Part shown: in pieces, positions 22,481 through 34,479 of the stretch | How positions within the stretch are numbered: the first letter of the stretch is position 1 | Layout: every line of letters starts with the position of its first letter | DNA from: Inia geoffrensis | Taxonomy: Eukaryota; Chordata; Mammalia; Artiodactyla; Iniidae | Assembly (NCBI GenBank): GCA_036417435.1 | Contig: CM070912.1 | Location: 28,384,055 to 28,448,054, forward strand | Direction: 5' to 3' | Length of the DNA: 64,000 nucleotides | Notes under the pieces: model-generated | What the model saw: only the letters and a program-made list of their open reading frames with translations | Databases searched by the model: none | What the model was told of the DNA's origin: nothing | Translations under genes and position numbers: made by a program

Positions 22481-22904
22481 GAGCTGGTTAGGGCGCTACG
22501 GCAGTGGTCCAGGCAGGGGGCGATGATGCTGGCCTGGACCATGGTGACAGCAATGGGTGTGACAAGGAGTAGAAGAGGTCGAGAAAGAAAAGTCAGATCT
22601 GTTGTGGGGTTGGGTGAAGACAGGAATCAATGTAACACCAAGATTTCTGGCCTCCGGAACCTGCAGAATGGAACCATCATCTGACTGAGCCAGGGAGACT
22701 GGGGAAAGAGCAGGGCGAGTGACCACCAGGAGTTTGGTTTTCAGACAAGCTAGGTTTGATACAACCATGTCTAAGAGGTAATATCAAAAATGCAGTAGCA
22801 CGTGAGTCTAGAGTTTAGGGGAGAGGTCAGGGTTGGAGACACAAAATTAGGAGACAAGAGCATCCGGATAAGAACCATAGAATTAGGTGAGACCACCCCA
22901 CCTT

Positions 22905-23045
22905 TGAAAGCTGAGTTTCCTCCTGTTGTAAAATAGTCACAGTAACAGCCCCAACCCCAAAGAACCACAGGATGAACCACCACAATGCAGGCGAAGCACT
23001 CAGCACCGTGTGCAGCCAGGAGTACAGATGTTGTTACTGCTGGGG
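22905..23045 (+). repeat. MIR fragment
   Basis: 'gagtttcctcctgttgtaaa' and 'gcgaagcactcagcaccgtg' follow the 3' half of MIR. Confidence 0.55.
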
Positions 23046-23059
23046 TTATCCTTCTACCA

Positions 23060-23280
23060 TGCTTCTTTCTGCCTCGCCAGGCACACTGCTGAGCACATTA
23101 TTATATTATGTATTGTTCTCACAATAAACCTGCGCGGTAGATGTTAATAACCCAGGAAAATGAGTTTCCAAGGCGTTAAGGGGCTAGCCCAAGGTCAGAC
23201 AGGTACCAAAGGGGAGGTTCAGGACGAAACCCAAGCCCGTGTTCCTTCCCCCACAGCACGCTCCCACCCCAGCCCCGTCA
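23060..23280 (-). repeat. MIR SINE
   Basis: 'taacccaggaaaatgagttt' and 'gctagcccaaggtcagacag' are the complement of the MIR core. Confidence 0.7.
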
Positions 23281-23815
23281 GCAGCTGAGTAACTAAGGGA
23301 GACTCGTTCACTCTCTGGTTCAGACCTTCGTCCAGCAGGCATTCATGAGGCCCAAAAGCTAAGGAGAGGTTGAGGGGTTTCTCTCCCCGCCCCAAGGTTA
23401 CAAGGCAGACACAGGGAACCCAACACTGCCACCAGCCCCCACACAGCTCCAGCGTCACAGAACCAGGTGTCACCAGGGCAGCAAGTTTCCGGCATCTCTC
23501 AGAAGAGCTTCTGGCAGGGCATTCTGAGTTATCGCTGAACATGTTCAGGCTTTTTAGGGATGGGGCAACCAATGAACTTTGGCTGCTGGTCAGCTAATTT
23601 CGACCTTGGGGAAGGGAGTCCCTCAAAACTGAGAAATCTTGATTCAACCTAGAGTTTCCCATGAGAAGCCAGGACAAGTACTTGGGAAAGAAGGTGGTGA
23701 AACAGACAAGAGATCGTGGCACGGAAAAGGAATGGCTGCTCCCAACTGGAGCCGGAAAAGTTTCCACCTCCCTGCCATGGTCTCAGGCTGCAGCACAGAC
23801 AGAACATCTACAGGC
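23281..23815. other. No gene or repeat recognised
   Basis: GC-moderate unique sequence, with no splice-supported frame. Confidence 0.45.
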
Positions 23816-24040
23816 AGCAATAAAGGGGAAAAGCTACTGTTTACGGAGCCCGATGAGCCAATGATTTATATCATTTCATATCCGGCTCGAAATACAACTG
23901 TGTGGTATCTTCCCACTGTAACGATGAGGAAACGGAGGTGTGGGTTCTTTTCCAACACTGTACTACAAACCCCAGTCTGCCTGATTTCAAAGCCCCATGC
24001 TCTCCCCAACTCACCACACTGCCTCCCTACCTCTTGAGCC
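23816..24040 (-). repeat. MIR SINE (diverged)
   Basis: 'actgtaacgatgaggaaacg' and 'cagtctgcctgatttcaaag' fit antisense MIR. Confidence 0.6.
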
Positions 24041-24135
24041 TACTGGCCACTGTGTCACCAATTTCCACCTGTGACAAGACTTCCCAGGCCACATGCTGAA
24101 ACCTCAGAGGAAACCTACTTCCCTACATGCATCAA

Positions 24136-24156
24136 ACACACACACACACACACACA
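24136..24156 (+). repeat. (AC)n microsatellite
   Basis: About ten AC units, then an interrupted CA-rich tail. Confidence 0.9.
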
Positions 24157-24489
24157 AACATACACATGCTCACATTTTTGGTTGCCTGCTCACAGGTAAC
24201 TATAAATTTCAAACTCTCCAGAAAGCTGAAACCTGATTCTCCAAAAACTTGATATACACCCAGTCACCTCACAGATAGATGATTCTCTGGTTAAAATCAG
24301 GGGACACGTGATAGCCAAGCTAAGAAAATGTTACCCAACAATGTCTTAGCACATGACATCCACACCAACAACATCTATCCAAGGGGTGCACGCTCGTCTG
24401 TATCCCTCAAGAACAGGACCGGGAACCATGGGATCGAGAGGGATACTGTTTTTCTAACAGACAAAGAATTATATACATGATCAGAAGTA

Positions 24490-24700
24490 CAGAAGTGTGG
24501 ACAGAGACACAAGTGCATCCCTGGATTCAAACCTTAGCTCTGTCACTAAGCAGAGTGAGATTGTAGGCACATGACTTCAAGTCTCTGAGCCTCAGTTTCC
24601 TCATCTGTAAAAGGGGATAATAATACCTCTTGTGAGGATTAAACAAAAGAACACAAGCTACTTTATATTCTCACTCCAAGCACTAAAGATATGACAATTT
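24490..24700 (+). repeat. MIR SINE
   Basis: 'gagcctcagtttcctcatct' and 'gtaaaaggggataataatac' are close to the MIR core; one of the best-preserved MIR copies here. Confidence 0.9.
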
Positions 24701-25740
24701 TTTAAAGGCAAGTATAAAGTGAGAGCCTGCCTTCTTTTTCAAATCAGAAAGTCTTTTCATTAGAAGTTTCCATCTCCTCTAGGCCTTTCCAGAGAAATCT
24801 GCTCGCCTGTGTAGATGCCACATCTCTCTTCCAAGGGATCATCTAAATATATAACACATGCACAGGGACAGCTGGGAATGGCTGGTGCATAAAACCAGAA
24901 CTGTCATCACACCCTTCGCCAACCACATTTTCACCTGCTCATGTGATGCAGCCTAGCAGAGGCTCTGATGGAAACTTGAGAGATGTCTTTCTCCCCCTAA
25001 GTGAAAAGCAGTTTGAGAGTGAAAACCACTCTGTTGCTGGAATAAAACAAGCAGCTGGGCATGCCAGACGGAGCGATTTCTTGCCGTGATCTAAGTGGTG
25101 CAAGAGTGTTTGCTGAACAGAACTCTGGACCTGACCACACTCTACAGGCCCACGAGGGTCAGCTTGTCAGCAACGGGACAAGATGACACGGACGGCTTCA
25201 AATGTTGTTTACAAAACTGTTCATTCCAAAACAGATATATCTGGGTTCAAGAATTCCACTAGTAGCAGAAATGTGTGTAACGTGGTTCCATTTGGGCGGG
25301 AGGGAGAGGGGAGGGAGGTAGGAGGAAAGGCACGAGGTGGACGTCTACCTGGTCGTCTGAGCAAGGACACAGGGCCAACCCGAACTATTAACCCCGGTCA
25401 CCTGGGTGTGGAGAGCAGTAGATATCAGTGTTTTCATTCTAAAGCTCTGAATCATTTTATTCGGAACAACAAGCACGTGTGACTTCTGCAATTCATTCTT
25501 ACAGCAGCAATGCCACATTTATCAGAGGCAGGAATTGTTCATCTGTAAGCCCTGGGTTTCTGGGCATCAAACCTTCCTTAGGAAATCACTGTACAACCTG
25601 CCCTTAAGAAGAGGCTCTTGGAATTTCAAAAGCCCACGTGGAAGATTCCTCTGAACTGCCTCGGTCCCTAGGACTCTGCACCATCCCACAGGCAAATGTG
25701 GTGCAGTTTTAAAAAAAGGAAATGTGTCAACAGAATGAGA
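24701..25740. other. No gene or repeat recognised
   Basis: A 1-kb unique-looking stretch. The plus frame 25183-25482 lacks any family or splice support. Confidence 0.45.
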
Positions 25741-25744
25741 AGGA

Positions 25745-25965
25745 CACAACAGTGCAAAAGGCATAGAGCTTGACCTGGGTTCGAATGCCAGCTGGGCCGC
25801 TTTCTGCAAGGTCCTCAGCTGCCCTGAGCCCAGTCTCCTGCTTGGTGAAGAGGGGATAATCACACCCATCCTGCAGGGCAACAGTGGAGGATTCCCAGAG
25901 AAAAGAGATGAAGCGGCTAGCAGAGGCCTGGTGCAGAAAACATGCTGCATACATGGCGATGGTGG
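25745..25965 (+). repeat. MIR SINE
   Basis: 'gacctgggttcgaatgccag' and 'aagaggggataatcacaccc' follow the MIR sense order. Confidence 0.8.
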
Positions 25966-25989
25966 TGGGAGCTGTCAGGTAATTAACAG

Positions 25990-26110
25990 AACATGAGATG
26001 GTGACCTTGACCGTCTACCCAGACTAGAAGCTCCTAAAAGGCAAAGGCTCCATCCTGTTTCTCTGAACCCACAACACATCCAGAATCCAATGAGGTATAA
26101 ATCAGATTCT
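25990..26110 (+). repeat. Possible L2 3'-end fragment
   Basis: 'actagaagctcctaaaaggc' then 'ctgtttctctgaacccacaa' resembles the L2 3' end. Confidence 0.4.
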
Positions 26111-26534
26111 CAAAAATTCCGGGCGGACAGACACCTCTTTGAGTCTGAATGTATTAACCTACCAAGAAAATCAGTCAGCAGAGATCTGCCACTCTTATTG
26201 CAGATGCCGTCCAGCTGACGAGGCTCGTTTAGCGTGGTTCTCGGAACTTGTGGTTATGTTTTCTCTCTGTTCCTTTCACAAGTTTATTTTCTCAAATTAT
26301 AAAAGTAACACATGTTCACTGCAGGAAAAATAATCCATTTTAATATTTTCATGCCCCTGTTGTACATACACCATACCACTGGGCCATTAACAGGGTATAA
26401 ATCCAACCCAGCTGACAAGTCATAGATAATCCATTACACTTCTAGACGGTTTGCACTCTCGCCAAGATGTGTATCCACTCACTCTCTCACTTGGCCTGTG
26501 TAACTCTTCAGGAATTCGGCGACTGGCCAAGAGG

Positions 26535-26645
26535 AGAAGACAATAATAACGACAGTTAATACTTATTGGATGCTTCCCAGGCACTGGCACTATGGTAAGC
26601 ACCTCATGTGCACTGGCACGTACCATCCGCCTTCGCATTCTGAGG
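26535..26645 (-). repeat. MIR-type fragment
   Basis: 'gacagttaatacttattgga' and 'gcactggcactatggtaagc' fit the antisense MIR 3' end. Confidence 0.5.
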
Positions 26646-26989
26646 CTGCTATCTGAACCATGATGCTACAACCTCTGCTCAGGAGCTCCAGCGTGGGAGC
26701 TCCGGCCCAGCACAGAGATACTGGAGTCAGGATTCCAGAGGCTGAGCCAGACTCAGACAACTTGGGTTTGTTCTTCTCCAGGATGTTGGTTTTTTTTCCA
26801 TGTGGTGCCACGTCCCAGAAAAAAAAAAAAGCAGGAAACCTTGATATCATGGATATGACTACTTATTTTCCCTTCCCCATTTCATTATAAATTCAACAGC
26901 AATACATGAGCACAAGTTTGTAGTTTAAAAAAATTCAACCCAAGAGAACTGAAAATATACCAAAAAACTCGTCTCCAAATGTTCAAAAG

Positions 26990-27435
26990 GTGGAAGGAAG
27001 CAGCCGGAGTGTCCAGGGCTGAGTGAGTAAACACAACGTGGTCTGTACATACAGTGAATAGTCATTTGGCCTTCAAAGCGCAGCAAATTCAGACCCATGC
27101 TACAACATGGAGGAACCGTGAGGACATTATGCTATGTGAAGTAAGCCGATCACAAAAGGGCAAACACCGTATGAATCCACTTATACGAAGTACCTAGATA
27201 AGTCAAATTCATAGAGACAGAAAGGAGAATGGTGGTTGCCAGGGGCTGAGGGGAGGGAGGAATGGGGAGTTACTGTTTAACGGAAGAGTTTCAGTTTTGT
27301 AAGATAGAAAGAGCTCTGGAGATGGATAGTGGTGATGGTTACACAGCAGTATGAATGTGCTTAATACCACCAAACTGTACATTTCAAAACAGATGGTCAA
27401 TTATATGTTATATGTATTTTACCACAATTAAAAAA
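26990..27435 (+). mobile_element. Old L1M 3' end, first of two in a row
   Basis: 'gtggttgccaggggctgagg', 'gatggatagtggtgatggtt' and 'attttaccacaattaaaaaa' are ordered L1M 3' landmarks. Confidence 0.75.
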
Positions 27436-27454
27436 ATGTTTTAATCTTTTTTAA

Positions 27455-27805
27455 AGAACGAAGTGCTGACAGATGACAAACGTGGATGAATCTTGAAAAC
27501 GTTATACTAAGTAAAAGAACCCAGATGCAAAAGGCCACATATAGTATTATTCTATTTATATGAAATGCCAGAAGAGGGAAATCAATAGAAACAGAAAGTA
27601 ATTTCTTAGTTGCCGTAGGCTGGGGAAAAGGGGCTGGGGACTGACTGCTAACAGGTACAGGGTTTCTTTTCAGGGCGATGAAAACGGAGCGATAAAGCAG
27701 TGATGGCTACACAACTTGGTGAATACACTTTAGAAAACACTGAATTGTGCACTTAAAACAGGCGAGTCGTATGATATACAAATAATAATATCTCAACAAA
27801 AAATT
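27455..27805 (+). mobile_element. Old L1M 3' end, second of two in a row
   Basis: It starts again at an equivalent position ('gaagtgctgacagatgac') and runs to 'aataatatctcaac'. The 3' terminus differs from the first copy ('tcaaca' type rather than 'accacaatt' type), so these are two different L1M insertions and not one tandem duplication. Confidence 0.7.
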
Positions 27806-27829
27806 GAAATACCTAAGTACAGAGCATAG

Positions 27830-28350
27830 AAAGTCCAGGGCATCCTTTACCAAGGCTCACCATCCTTCCCCCAAAATCCCACTGCTCCCACTATTGTCAC
27901 AGGATTATTCTTCCAGGTTGTATAGTTTCCTGTGTATTTATATATACAGATACACATACTGGTGTACTCGTGCAGGTTTTGATCTTCATAAACCATAAGT
28001 GGCACACGTGGCATAGCTACCTTTCCCTCCACAACCAGCGCTGACAACTGCACCCCATGGCACAGACAGACCAGCCTCATTCTTTACCGCCGCTGCACGT
28101 CTGGAAAGAGCCATGATCTATTTCACCCATCTTTTATTGATCCCGATTCAAATAATGCCACATCCGCAGTCTCATACCCATCTTCTCGCTCACGCGTGTA
28201 AAGCTTTCCTTGCAATGAATTCCTCAAAATGGAGCTGCTGGGTCGAGGGGTGTGCACTTTAAATTCTGAGAGCTGACGAATTCTCCCCAACCCCCAGATT
28301 CCCACAGAGTGTCCTGTGACCCTGCACAATGACCTCACTTCCATGGGCCT
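27830..28350 (-). mobile_element. Possible old L1M fragment, antisense
   Basis: 'aatggagctgctgggtcgag' and nearby text resemble the antisense of an L1M 3' region ('ggaattgctgggtca' class). Strongly diverged. Confidence 0.4.
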
Positions 28351-29194
28351 CAACACCCTCACTGATGGAATCAATCAGAAGACTTCCTGGTCAATTTTGG
28401 TTCAAATATTCATTGTTTAAACCTAAGACCCAGGGGCAGCATGACAAAGTCACGTGGGGCTGGAGCAAGTGTGCAGACAGACAGCATGAGGCTGAAACGC
28501 ACTGGGCTGAGATCTCAGGTCTCCCAGGGCCTGGCAGGCTGCAGGGCATGGACAGCCCGCACCATGAGGGCCACGGGCCTGGGCTCCGTGCGGCAGTTTA
28601 CTCTGCCCACAGGGAACACCAGCAAGTACCTTGCGGACGCTTACCCGTCGGAAGCCCGACTGACAAAGCCAGCCAAGGAAAGCTTCACCGCAGAAGGTAA
28701 AGGAAGAGGATTTCATCAGGAGGAAGGGTTAAGAGAAAAAAAGCTCACACAATTAATGCTGAAAATTCGAAGTTCCTGCTTCAGGGACCCGCAAGAGAAC
28801 AGTGTCAAGGGACGCCCAGAACACAGGCAGGAAAAGAAAAATCATCATCCCTGACACTCAAGGCCACGGGGAAGTCTAATGTTTCAAGGGGTGAAAAAAG
28901 ATTGGTTTAGAAAGAAATCATGCTGAAAGCTCACACCTCATGAATTCAGGTCACAATGCAAAGGAAAAAGGGGTCACGGAGAAGCACAGGAGAGGTCCCG
29001 ACATGGCAGCTGCCTCCTAAGGGGACAGAAGAGAAGACAACGAGAAGCGGAGACTCGTGGAGAGGAGCAAAGGTCGGAGGGCCTCATGCGCGGAGCCGGG
29101 GCAGGAGGCTGCTGACGTGGGGACTCAGGGCAGCGGGCTCGCGGGCGTGCTGGGGACCCCGGCAGAGGGGTCCACTAGGCTGGCGTGGCTCTAA
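28351..29194. other. No gene or repeat recognised
   Basis: Two overlapping plus frames (28329-28700 and 28441-28854) and a minus frame compete for the same DNA, without splice or family support. 29070-29165 is GC-rich with several CpGs. Confidence 0.45.
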
Positions 29195-29395
29195 GGGTGA
29201 ACTGTAGGCCACCCTCATCAGAATCGCTTGGAGAGGGATGGGATGCGAGTAGGAAGTTGTTCAAAGGCAGGTTCCTGGGCCCCCACTCCCAGAAATTAAT
29301 TCAATGGGTCTGAGGGAAGGGCCAGGAATCTGCATTTTTAATAAATTCCAGGGTGATTTCAATGCACACACTAAGTGTGAGAACCAGAGCATTAA
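29195..29395 (+). mobile_element. MER5A-like hAT DNA transposon
   Basis: 'catcagaatcgcttgg', 'cctgggcccccactcccaga' and 'ggaatctgcatttttaataa' are the order of the small non-autonomous hAT-Charlie MER5A group, ending with 'gtgagaaccagagc' near its inverted terminus. Confidence 0.75.
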
Positions 29396-29399
29396 GGCA

Positions 29400-30554
29400 A
29401 TGAGAAAATGTCTTACAGACAGAGACTAGGAGATGGGAGAACAATCACATCCAAGGTTTCTTCTCTTCCAGGGCTGGCCCCAATCCCACTCCTCAATGCT
29501 CCCCTGTGGGGGGAGGGAAGGCAGACACACCCTCAGCACCCCCCACACCCAGCATAATTAGGGCTTGACAGAGCTGCAGGGGTGGGCAGAAAGAGGGAGG
29601 GTCCCACACCAGCCAGCGAGACCACGCTGCCTCCTGCCAAAGATGGGGCTGAAGGACCCAGCAGCCTGGTCCACTGAGCACTCTGCGTTCTGACACCTGG
29701 AAGCTGAGTGTGTTTCTTTCCCACGTGAGGAAGAGACCTGGACGTATGTGGAACAACATGATAATAAACAACAAACCAGAGGCCATTTCGAAAAGCTCAC
29801 AGAGATGTTCTGCAGCTCTGACAACTTCCCAGAAAACCTTAATTATGTCTAAGAACCCAAAGCAAGAAAGAGACTGGAGGAAGCAGAGGACAGAAGAGAG
29901 GGGGCGGGAGGAGTCCGGGGAAGGAACTGGAACATTCCAAGCCGGAGGGCTGAATCCCTCTCTCTGTCTCTGCGCTGATGAGATGTCTCTTGTCTGCTGG
30001 TAGGATGTCTCTTTGCACTTGACTATTACAGTCAGCTAATGGCACAAGCCAGAGGTCCTCCTCCTACTGAGATTCCAGGAAATTTCCCAAGGGAGGCTGG
30101 AAGTCCTTGAGGGTGTCTGATTGTATATTAGATAAAAAATAACCATTCTTCCCACACTTGGCACCTCTGACTGAGGAGACATCAAATTCGGGAACCAACT
30201 CCCAAACCTTGACTAGTCCTGCGAGATATGGGCAGATGGAAAGTATTTCTTCCTCTAAGCTAATAAGGTAGAGAGACAGAAATTGTTAAATAATAAGAAA
30301 TATATATGTAGGTCTTTGACCTGGTTCCTGACACAAAGCTCCTAAACCCCCTGGAATTCCCCGGGTGAGAGCAGTGTCTTCTGTTCTAAGGAGGCGATGC
30401 TTGTGGGTAGGGCTCCTGGATGGGGGCCTGTCACCAAAAAGATGCACATCTGGAGCTAAGTGGGGAGGTCAGCGGTCACACCTGCCTCTCCCACCACGAC
30501 CCCTGGCAGACTTTAAGTCCCACGTACTCAGGACCTAGGTAAGTCAGACAGGAG
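29400..30554. other. No gene or repeat recognised
   Basis: Unique-looking; a purine-rich patch at 29870-29930. Confidence 0.45.
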
Positions 30555-30605
30555 CACAGTACCCCGCACACAGCAGGAGCTTCATAAACAAATGTTGAAT
30601 GAATG
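30555..30605 (+). repeat. L2 3' tail
   Basis: 'gcacacagcaggagcttcat' then 'aaatgttgaatgaatg' is the L2 3' terminus with its short repeated tail. Confidence 0.7.
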
Positions 30606-30609
30606 TTGA

Positions 30610-31930
30610 TGGTCCTCTCTTTAAAAAAAGAGTCTCACTGTACATCCCTGCCATTCACTGCCACGTTTCCTCACTCTCATTTGCAGCCAGCCTCCTGGAA
30701 AGAGCTGTCTACACCTGCTGTCCCCAACTCCTCTTCTCCTATTCTGTCTTCAGCGCCCTCCAATCACCCCACCAGTCTACCAACCTGCTCATGTAAATGT
30801 CACCCTAAATGCTCACCACTAGATGGTCCCAAAGGTCACCTGCCCCCGTGCTGTTTGGCCACCAGCAGCACCTGGCGCAGCTGCTCACCTCTCCTTCAAG
30901 CAGGCTCTCCGTCTGGCTTCCAGGCCCCCACGCCCCCTTGGCTTCCCCCCTTCCTCCCCAGGCACTCCTTCTCCATCTCCTTTGCTGGTGCCTCCTCCTC
31001 TCCTGCATCCTCCTCCTGTGGGAGGTCCTGGGGCTCAGTCCTGGTCCATCTACACGTGCCCTCTCGGGGAGCTCTTCCCATCTTGGGGCTTTAAATACCT
31101 AGATATGTCCACACCTTCCAAGTCTGTAGTAGCCCCGGCACCTCCTCTAAACTCTGCCTGTCTCCCTCCAGATGTCCACATATTTCAGACCCAGCGCATC
31201 CACACCGGAAATCCGGGTTGCTGCCCCCGCCCCGCCCCGACAAAGCCTGCTCTGCCCAAAGCCAAACTCAACCTAGCCCACAGCTTCCACCCCTGCCCCC
31301 TACACTCTAGTTTCCAGACAGCAGCCAAAGCAGTGCTTGAAAACGTTGTCAGACTCTCAAAATCCCGCAGGGGCTTCTCATTTCACACAGAAAAAACATA
31401 ACCTCCTCACAGCAGCTCACAGGGCCCTGCGGGATCTGACCTGCTGGAAGCTTCTGACTTCACCTGCTCCTACTCTCCCCCTCACCGCCTGCTTGATGGT
31501 CCTGAGACACGCCGGGCACACTCCCTCCCCAGGCTGTCACGGGGCCATCCCCTCTGCCCGGAACATTCTCCTGCCTGATGGCCACCCCTCCCCTCCTTCA
31601 AGTCTGTGCTCAAACATCACCTTCTCAGTGAAGCCCAACCTCACGCGTGGGAAGCCATCACCTCCCACGCTCCTGAGCCCCTCAGCCTGCTCTGTTCTTA
31701 CCCTTCTTCCACAGCTACCATCACCTTCCAACCGGCCACGCATTACGTATCACACTTGGTGACTGTCATCCACCTCCCCCTAGCTGGAACATAATTCCAC
31801 AAGGGCAGGAATCTTTATCTGCTCTGTTCGTCCAGATGCCCAGAAGGGTGTCCAGCCCAGGACAGGCACTTAATGAATGTTTATTAAAATAACGAATGAA
31901 TGAATGGACGACGAATGAATGACTACATGC
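30610..31930 (+). mobile_element. L2 element, reverse transcriptase end to 3' tail
   Basis: About 1.3 kb of a sense-strand L2 (CR1-like LINE). The order runs from the RT C-terminal region ('ccatctcctttgctggtgcc', 'ctcagtcctggtcc') through 'acagcagccaaagcagtgct', 'gtgctcaaacatcaccttct' to the 3' end 'cacttaatgaatgt' and a GAAT-type tail at 31895-31930. Overlapping plus-strand frames of 97-192 codons are remnants in different frames, so the coding capacity is lost. L2 was active before the placental radiation. Confidence 0.8.
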
Positions 31931-32589
31931 AGGTGAGTGCCCAGTTACCAGGGGGTTATGGCCCAGACGACTGTGTCTCTCCATCTTTTTCTCTCTCATC
32001 TCGATATCTGTCTGGCACATGGTAGAGGGTTAGAGGACTTCTGCTGAGTGAGCAAAAGTAACCAGTCCTTTGGGATCGCCAGGCCCCCAGAGATGACCCA
32101 GAGACCCAAACACCACCATCTTCTCCATCTGGGCCTGAACACTCCTCCCACCCAACTGGAACACCCCTCCCCGACTCCAATCCTGGGCTGGCAGGCAGAT
32201 CACGGAAAAGATGGCTTGGGGTGAGGAATAAGATTTGTTAAACTGGTGCTCAAGTGGACCTGCTGAGCAATTAGACAGCTGGAAGAGACAGCTGCTCCCT
32301 CACCGTCAGCGCCGCGCCACTTGGAGAGGCAGCTGGTGGCCCACTGAGACTCCGTGTGGCTGGGCGCCCAGGGCCCCTCGAGGGGCTGCTGCCTCTTAGG
32401 GGTATGACCCAAGGAGGAGAGCTTCCCTGTGATGCCTTGGGGCTGAGGCGAGCTGCCAGCAACAGCAGGAGGCAGGTGTGGGGAAGGCACCCTTCACGGA
32501 AGGAGTGAGACACAAAGGCACCCATGAGACCAGGAAATGAGCACCTGCCCACAGAGAGTTAATGATCAGAAATAACAGGCTGATGGTCA
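31931..32589. other. No clear feature
   Basis: A short L2-like 3' end may lie at 31975-32060 ('tctgtctggcacatggtaga'). The rest is unrecognised. Confidence 0.4.
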
Positions 32590-32790
32590 GATTACTGTTG
32601 TTTCGGCCAGCACTGACTGAGCACGTACTATGATCTGAGCCCTGTGCACAACCGCACTGAATTCTCTCATCAATGCTATGAAGCACATGTATTCCCCCAT
32701 TTTGGAGGTACAAGAACTGAATTCCCACGAGGTCAAGAAGCCAGCTGGTAGAGAGGGGCTCTGGGCGGGGGAGTCACCAGGTGGGGAGCC
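32590..32790 (-). repeat. MIR SINE
   Basis: 'actgagcacgtactatgatc', 'cccccattttggaggtacaa' and 'gaggtcaagaagccagctgg' follow antisense MIR. Confidence 0.7.
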
Positions 32791-32849
32791 TGGCAGCTTC
32801 GGGTTTTCCAGCTATAAGCTGGGGAGGGAGTTCACATGCTTTTGTACCG

Positions 32850-33110
32850 GGGAGAGGGGTAAGGTTTCCTTTAAATCTGTCACTTTGAGGTTTGAAGATG
32901 TGGCTTTGTGAACAGTCTTGTCATTTACTTTGCTTCCCAAAATCTGTATGGACTCGGGGAAACCTGGTAAGGGCAGGAGAAGAGATTATTTGTCACAATG
33001 AGTAGGGCCTGGGCTGCAATTTTCTTTCAGATTAATGGCTTCTGCATCATAAAGTTTAGGTCATTAAAAACCCTAAATAGCATCCATTCAGGGTCGATAA
33101 CAGTAAGAGG
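32850..33110. other. No repeat recognised
   Basis: An AT-moderate unique stretch between two MIR copies, with no frame or splice site of note. Confidence 0.4.
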
Positions 33111-34230
33111 CAAAATAACTGTATTTATTGAGTTCTTACCTCAGTTCTAAGTGTCTGCCACACATTATCTCATTTATTTATTTTTTTTTTTACTGAAGTA
33201 TAGTTGATTTACAGTGTCTCGGGTTACAGCAAACTGATTCAGTTATATATATACACACATACAAATATATGATGTATATATATATATTCTTTTTCAGATT
33301 CTTTTCCATTATAGGTTATTACAAGACATTAAATATAGTTCCCTGTGCTATACAGGAGGACCTTGTTGTTTATCTATTTTGTATATAGTAGTGTGTATCT
33401 GTTAATCCCAAATTCCCAATTCATTGCTCCCCCCTTTTCCCCTTTGGTTACCATAAGTTTGTTTTCTATGTCTGTGAGTGTGTTTCTGTTTTGTAAATAA
33501 GTTCGTATTTTTTTTTAGATTCCACATATAAGTGATATCATATGATATTTGTCTTTCTCTGTCTGACTTACTTCACTTAGTATGATAATCTCTAGGTCCA
33601 TCCATATTGCCGCAAATGGCATTATTTTTCTTTTTTATGGCTGAGTAATATTCCATTGTATATATGTACTACCTCTTTATCCATTCACCTGTCATGGACA
33701 CTTAGGTTGCTTCCATGTCTTGGCTATTGTAAACAGCGTTGCTATGAACATTGGGGTTCATGTATCTTTTCGAATTACAGTTTTCGTCTTTTCTGGATAT
33801 ATGCTCAGGGATGGGATTGCTGGGTCATACGGTAGTTCTATTTTTAGTTTTTTAAGGAACCTCCATACTGTTCTCCAGGATGGCTGCACCAATTTACATT
33901 CTCACCAACAATGTAGAAGGGTTCCCTTTCACCACGCCCTGTCCAGCATTTATTATTTGTAGACTCTTTGATGGTGGCCATTCTGACTGGTGTGAGGTAC
34001 TACCTCATTGTAGTTTTGATTTGCATTTCTCTATTAATTAGCGATGTTGAGGACACATCATCTCGTTTAAACCTGAGAAAAGCTCTGTGAAACAGGAACT
34101 AATATTGCCCCCACTTCACAGATGGGCAAACTGAGGCAAAGGTAGTTTACTTGAGGTCAGGAAGCTAGTAGTGGCAAAGACTCCACCCCAGGCAGTCTGA
34201 CTTCTGACTGTGCTCCTGGCCACGCATAAC
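33111..34230 (-). repeat. MIR SINE split by a L1
   Basis: MIR pieces 33111-33176 ('agtgtctgccacacattatc') and 34053-34230 ('cttcacagatgggcaaactg') join across the L1 at 33177-34052. Confidence 0.75.
33177..34052 (-). mobile_element. 5'-truncated L1 nested in a MIR
   Basis: A T-rich 3' end (33177-33192) is followed by antisense L1 3' UTR and ORF2 C-terminal sequence, ending in ORF2 at 34052. It is flanked by a 17-bp direct repeat, 'acacattatctcattta' at 33160-33176 and 'acacatcatctcgttta' at 34053-34069, with two mismatches that suggest an older insertion. Confidence 0.9.
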
Positions 34231-34479
34231 CATAACGATAGCCTGTGGCCCAAAAGGCAGGGCCCTGGAGGCCAGAAAGGGAACTCTCAGGGAGCTCTGA
34301 GAAGGAGCAGCGGGCAGCCCTTCGTTGTGCCATTTTCCCAGCACCCCACAGTCTCCGTAAGTAATGGCAGTCTCCTGGGTCAGTGGTCTGCACTCCAGCC
34401 CCACGCTGGCTGTGAGCGACCCTGACTCCTCTTGGAAGAGAACCAAACCACTGGCAGTATCCTTGGATGCCCACAGGGC

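Larger units (their letters stand above)
21280..22905 (-). mobile_element. L2 element interrupted by an LTR
   Basis: Two parts, 21280-21882 and 22481-22905, form one antisense L2 copy: 'tcattacatgccagacacta' at the 3' end, 'caagtgcaaaggccctgagg' mid-way, then 'ggcagtggtccaggc' resuming after the insert, and 'ggagaggtcagggttgg'. The first part ends at the 'agatcattctactggctcta' region, and the second continues at the next consensus position. No usable ORF remains. Confidence 0.75.

Noticed and set aside
21998..22684. 228-codon plus-strand reading frame
   Set aside because: It runs through an LTR, an antisense SINE and L2. The open stretch is built from repeats and includes a homopolymer-encoded phenylalanine run.
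30823..31401. 192-codon plus-strand frame
   Set aside because: It is a proline/serine-rich misreading of a L2 element; several frames overlap.
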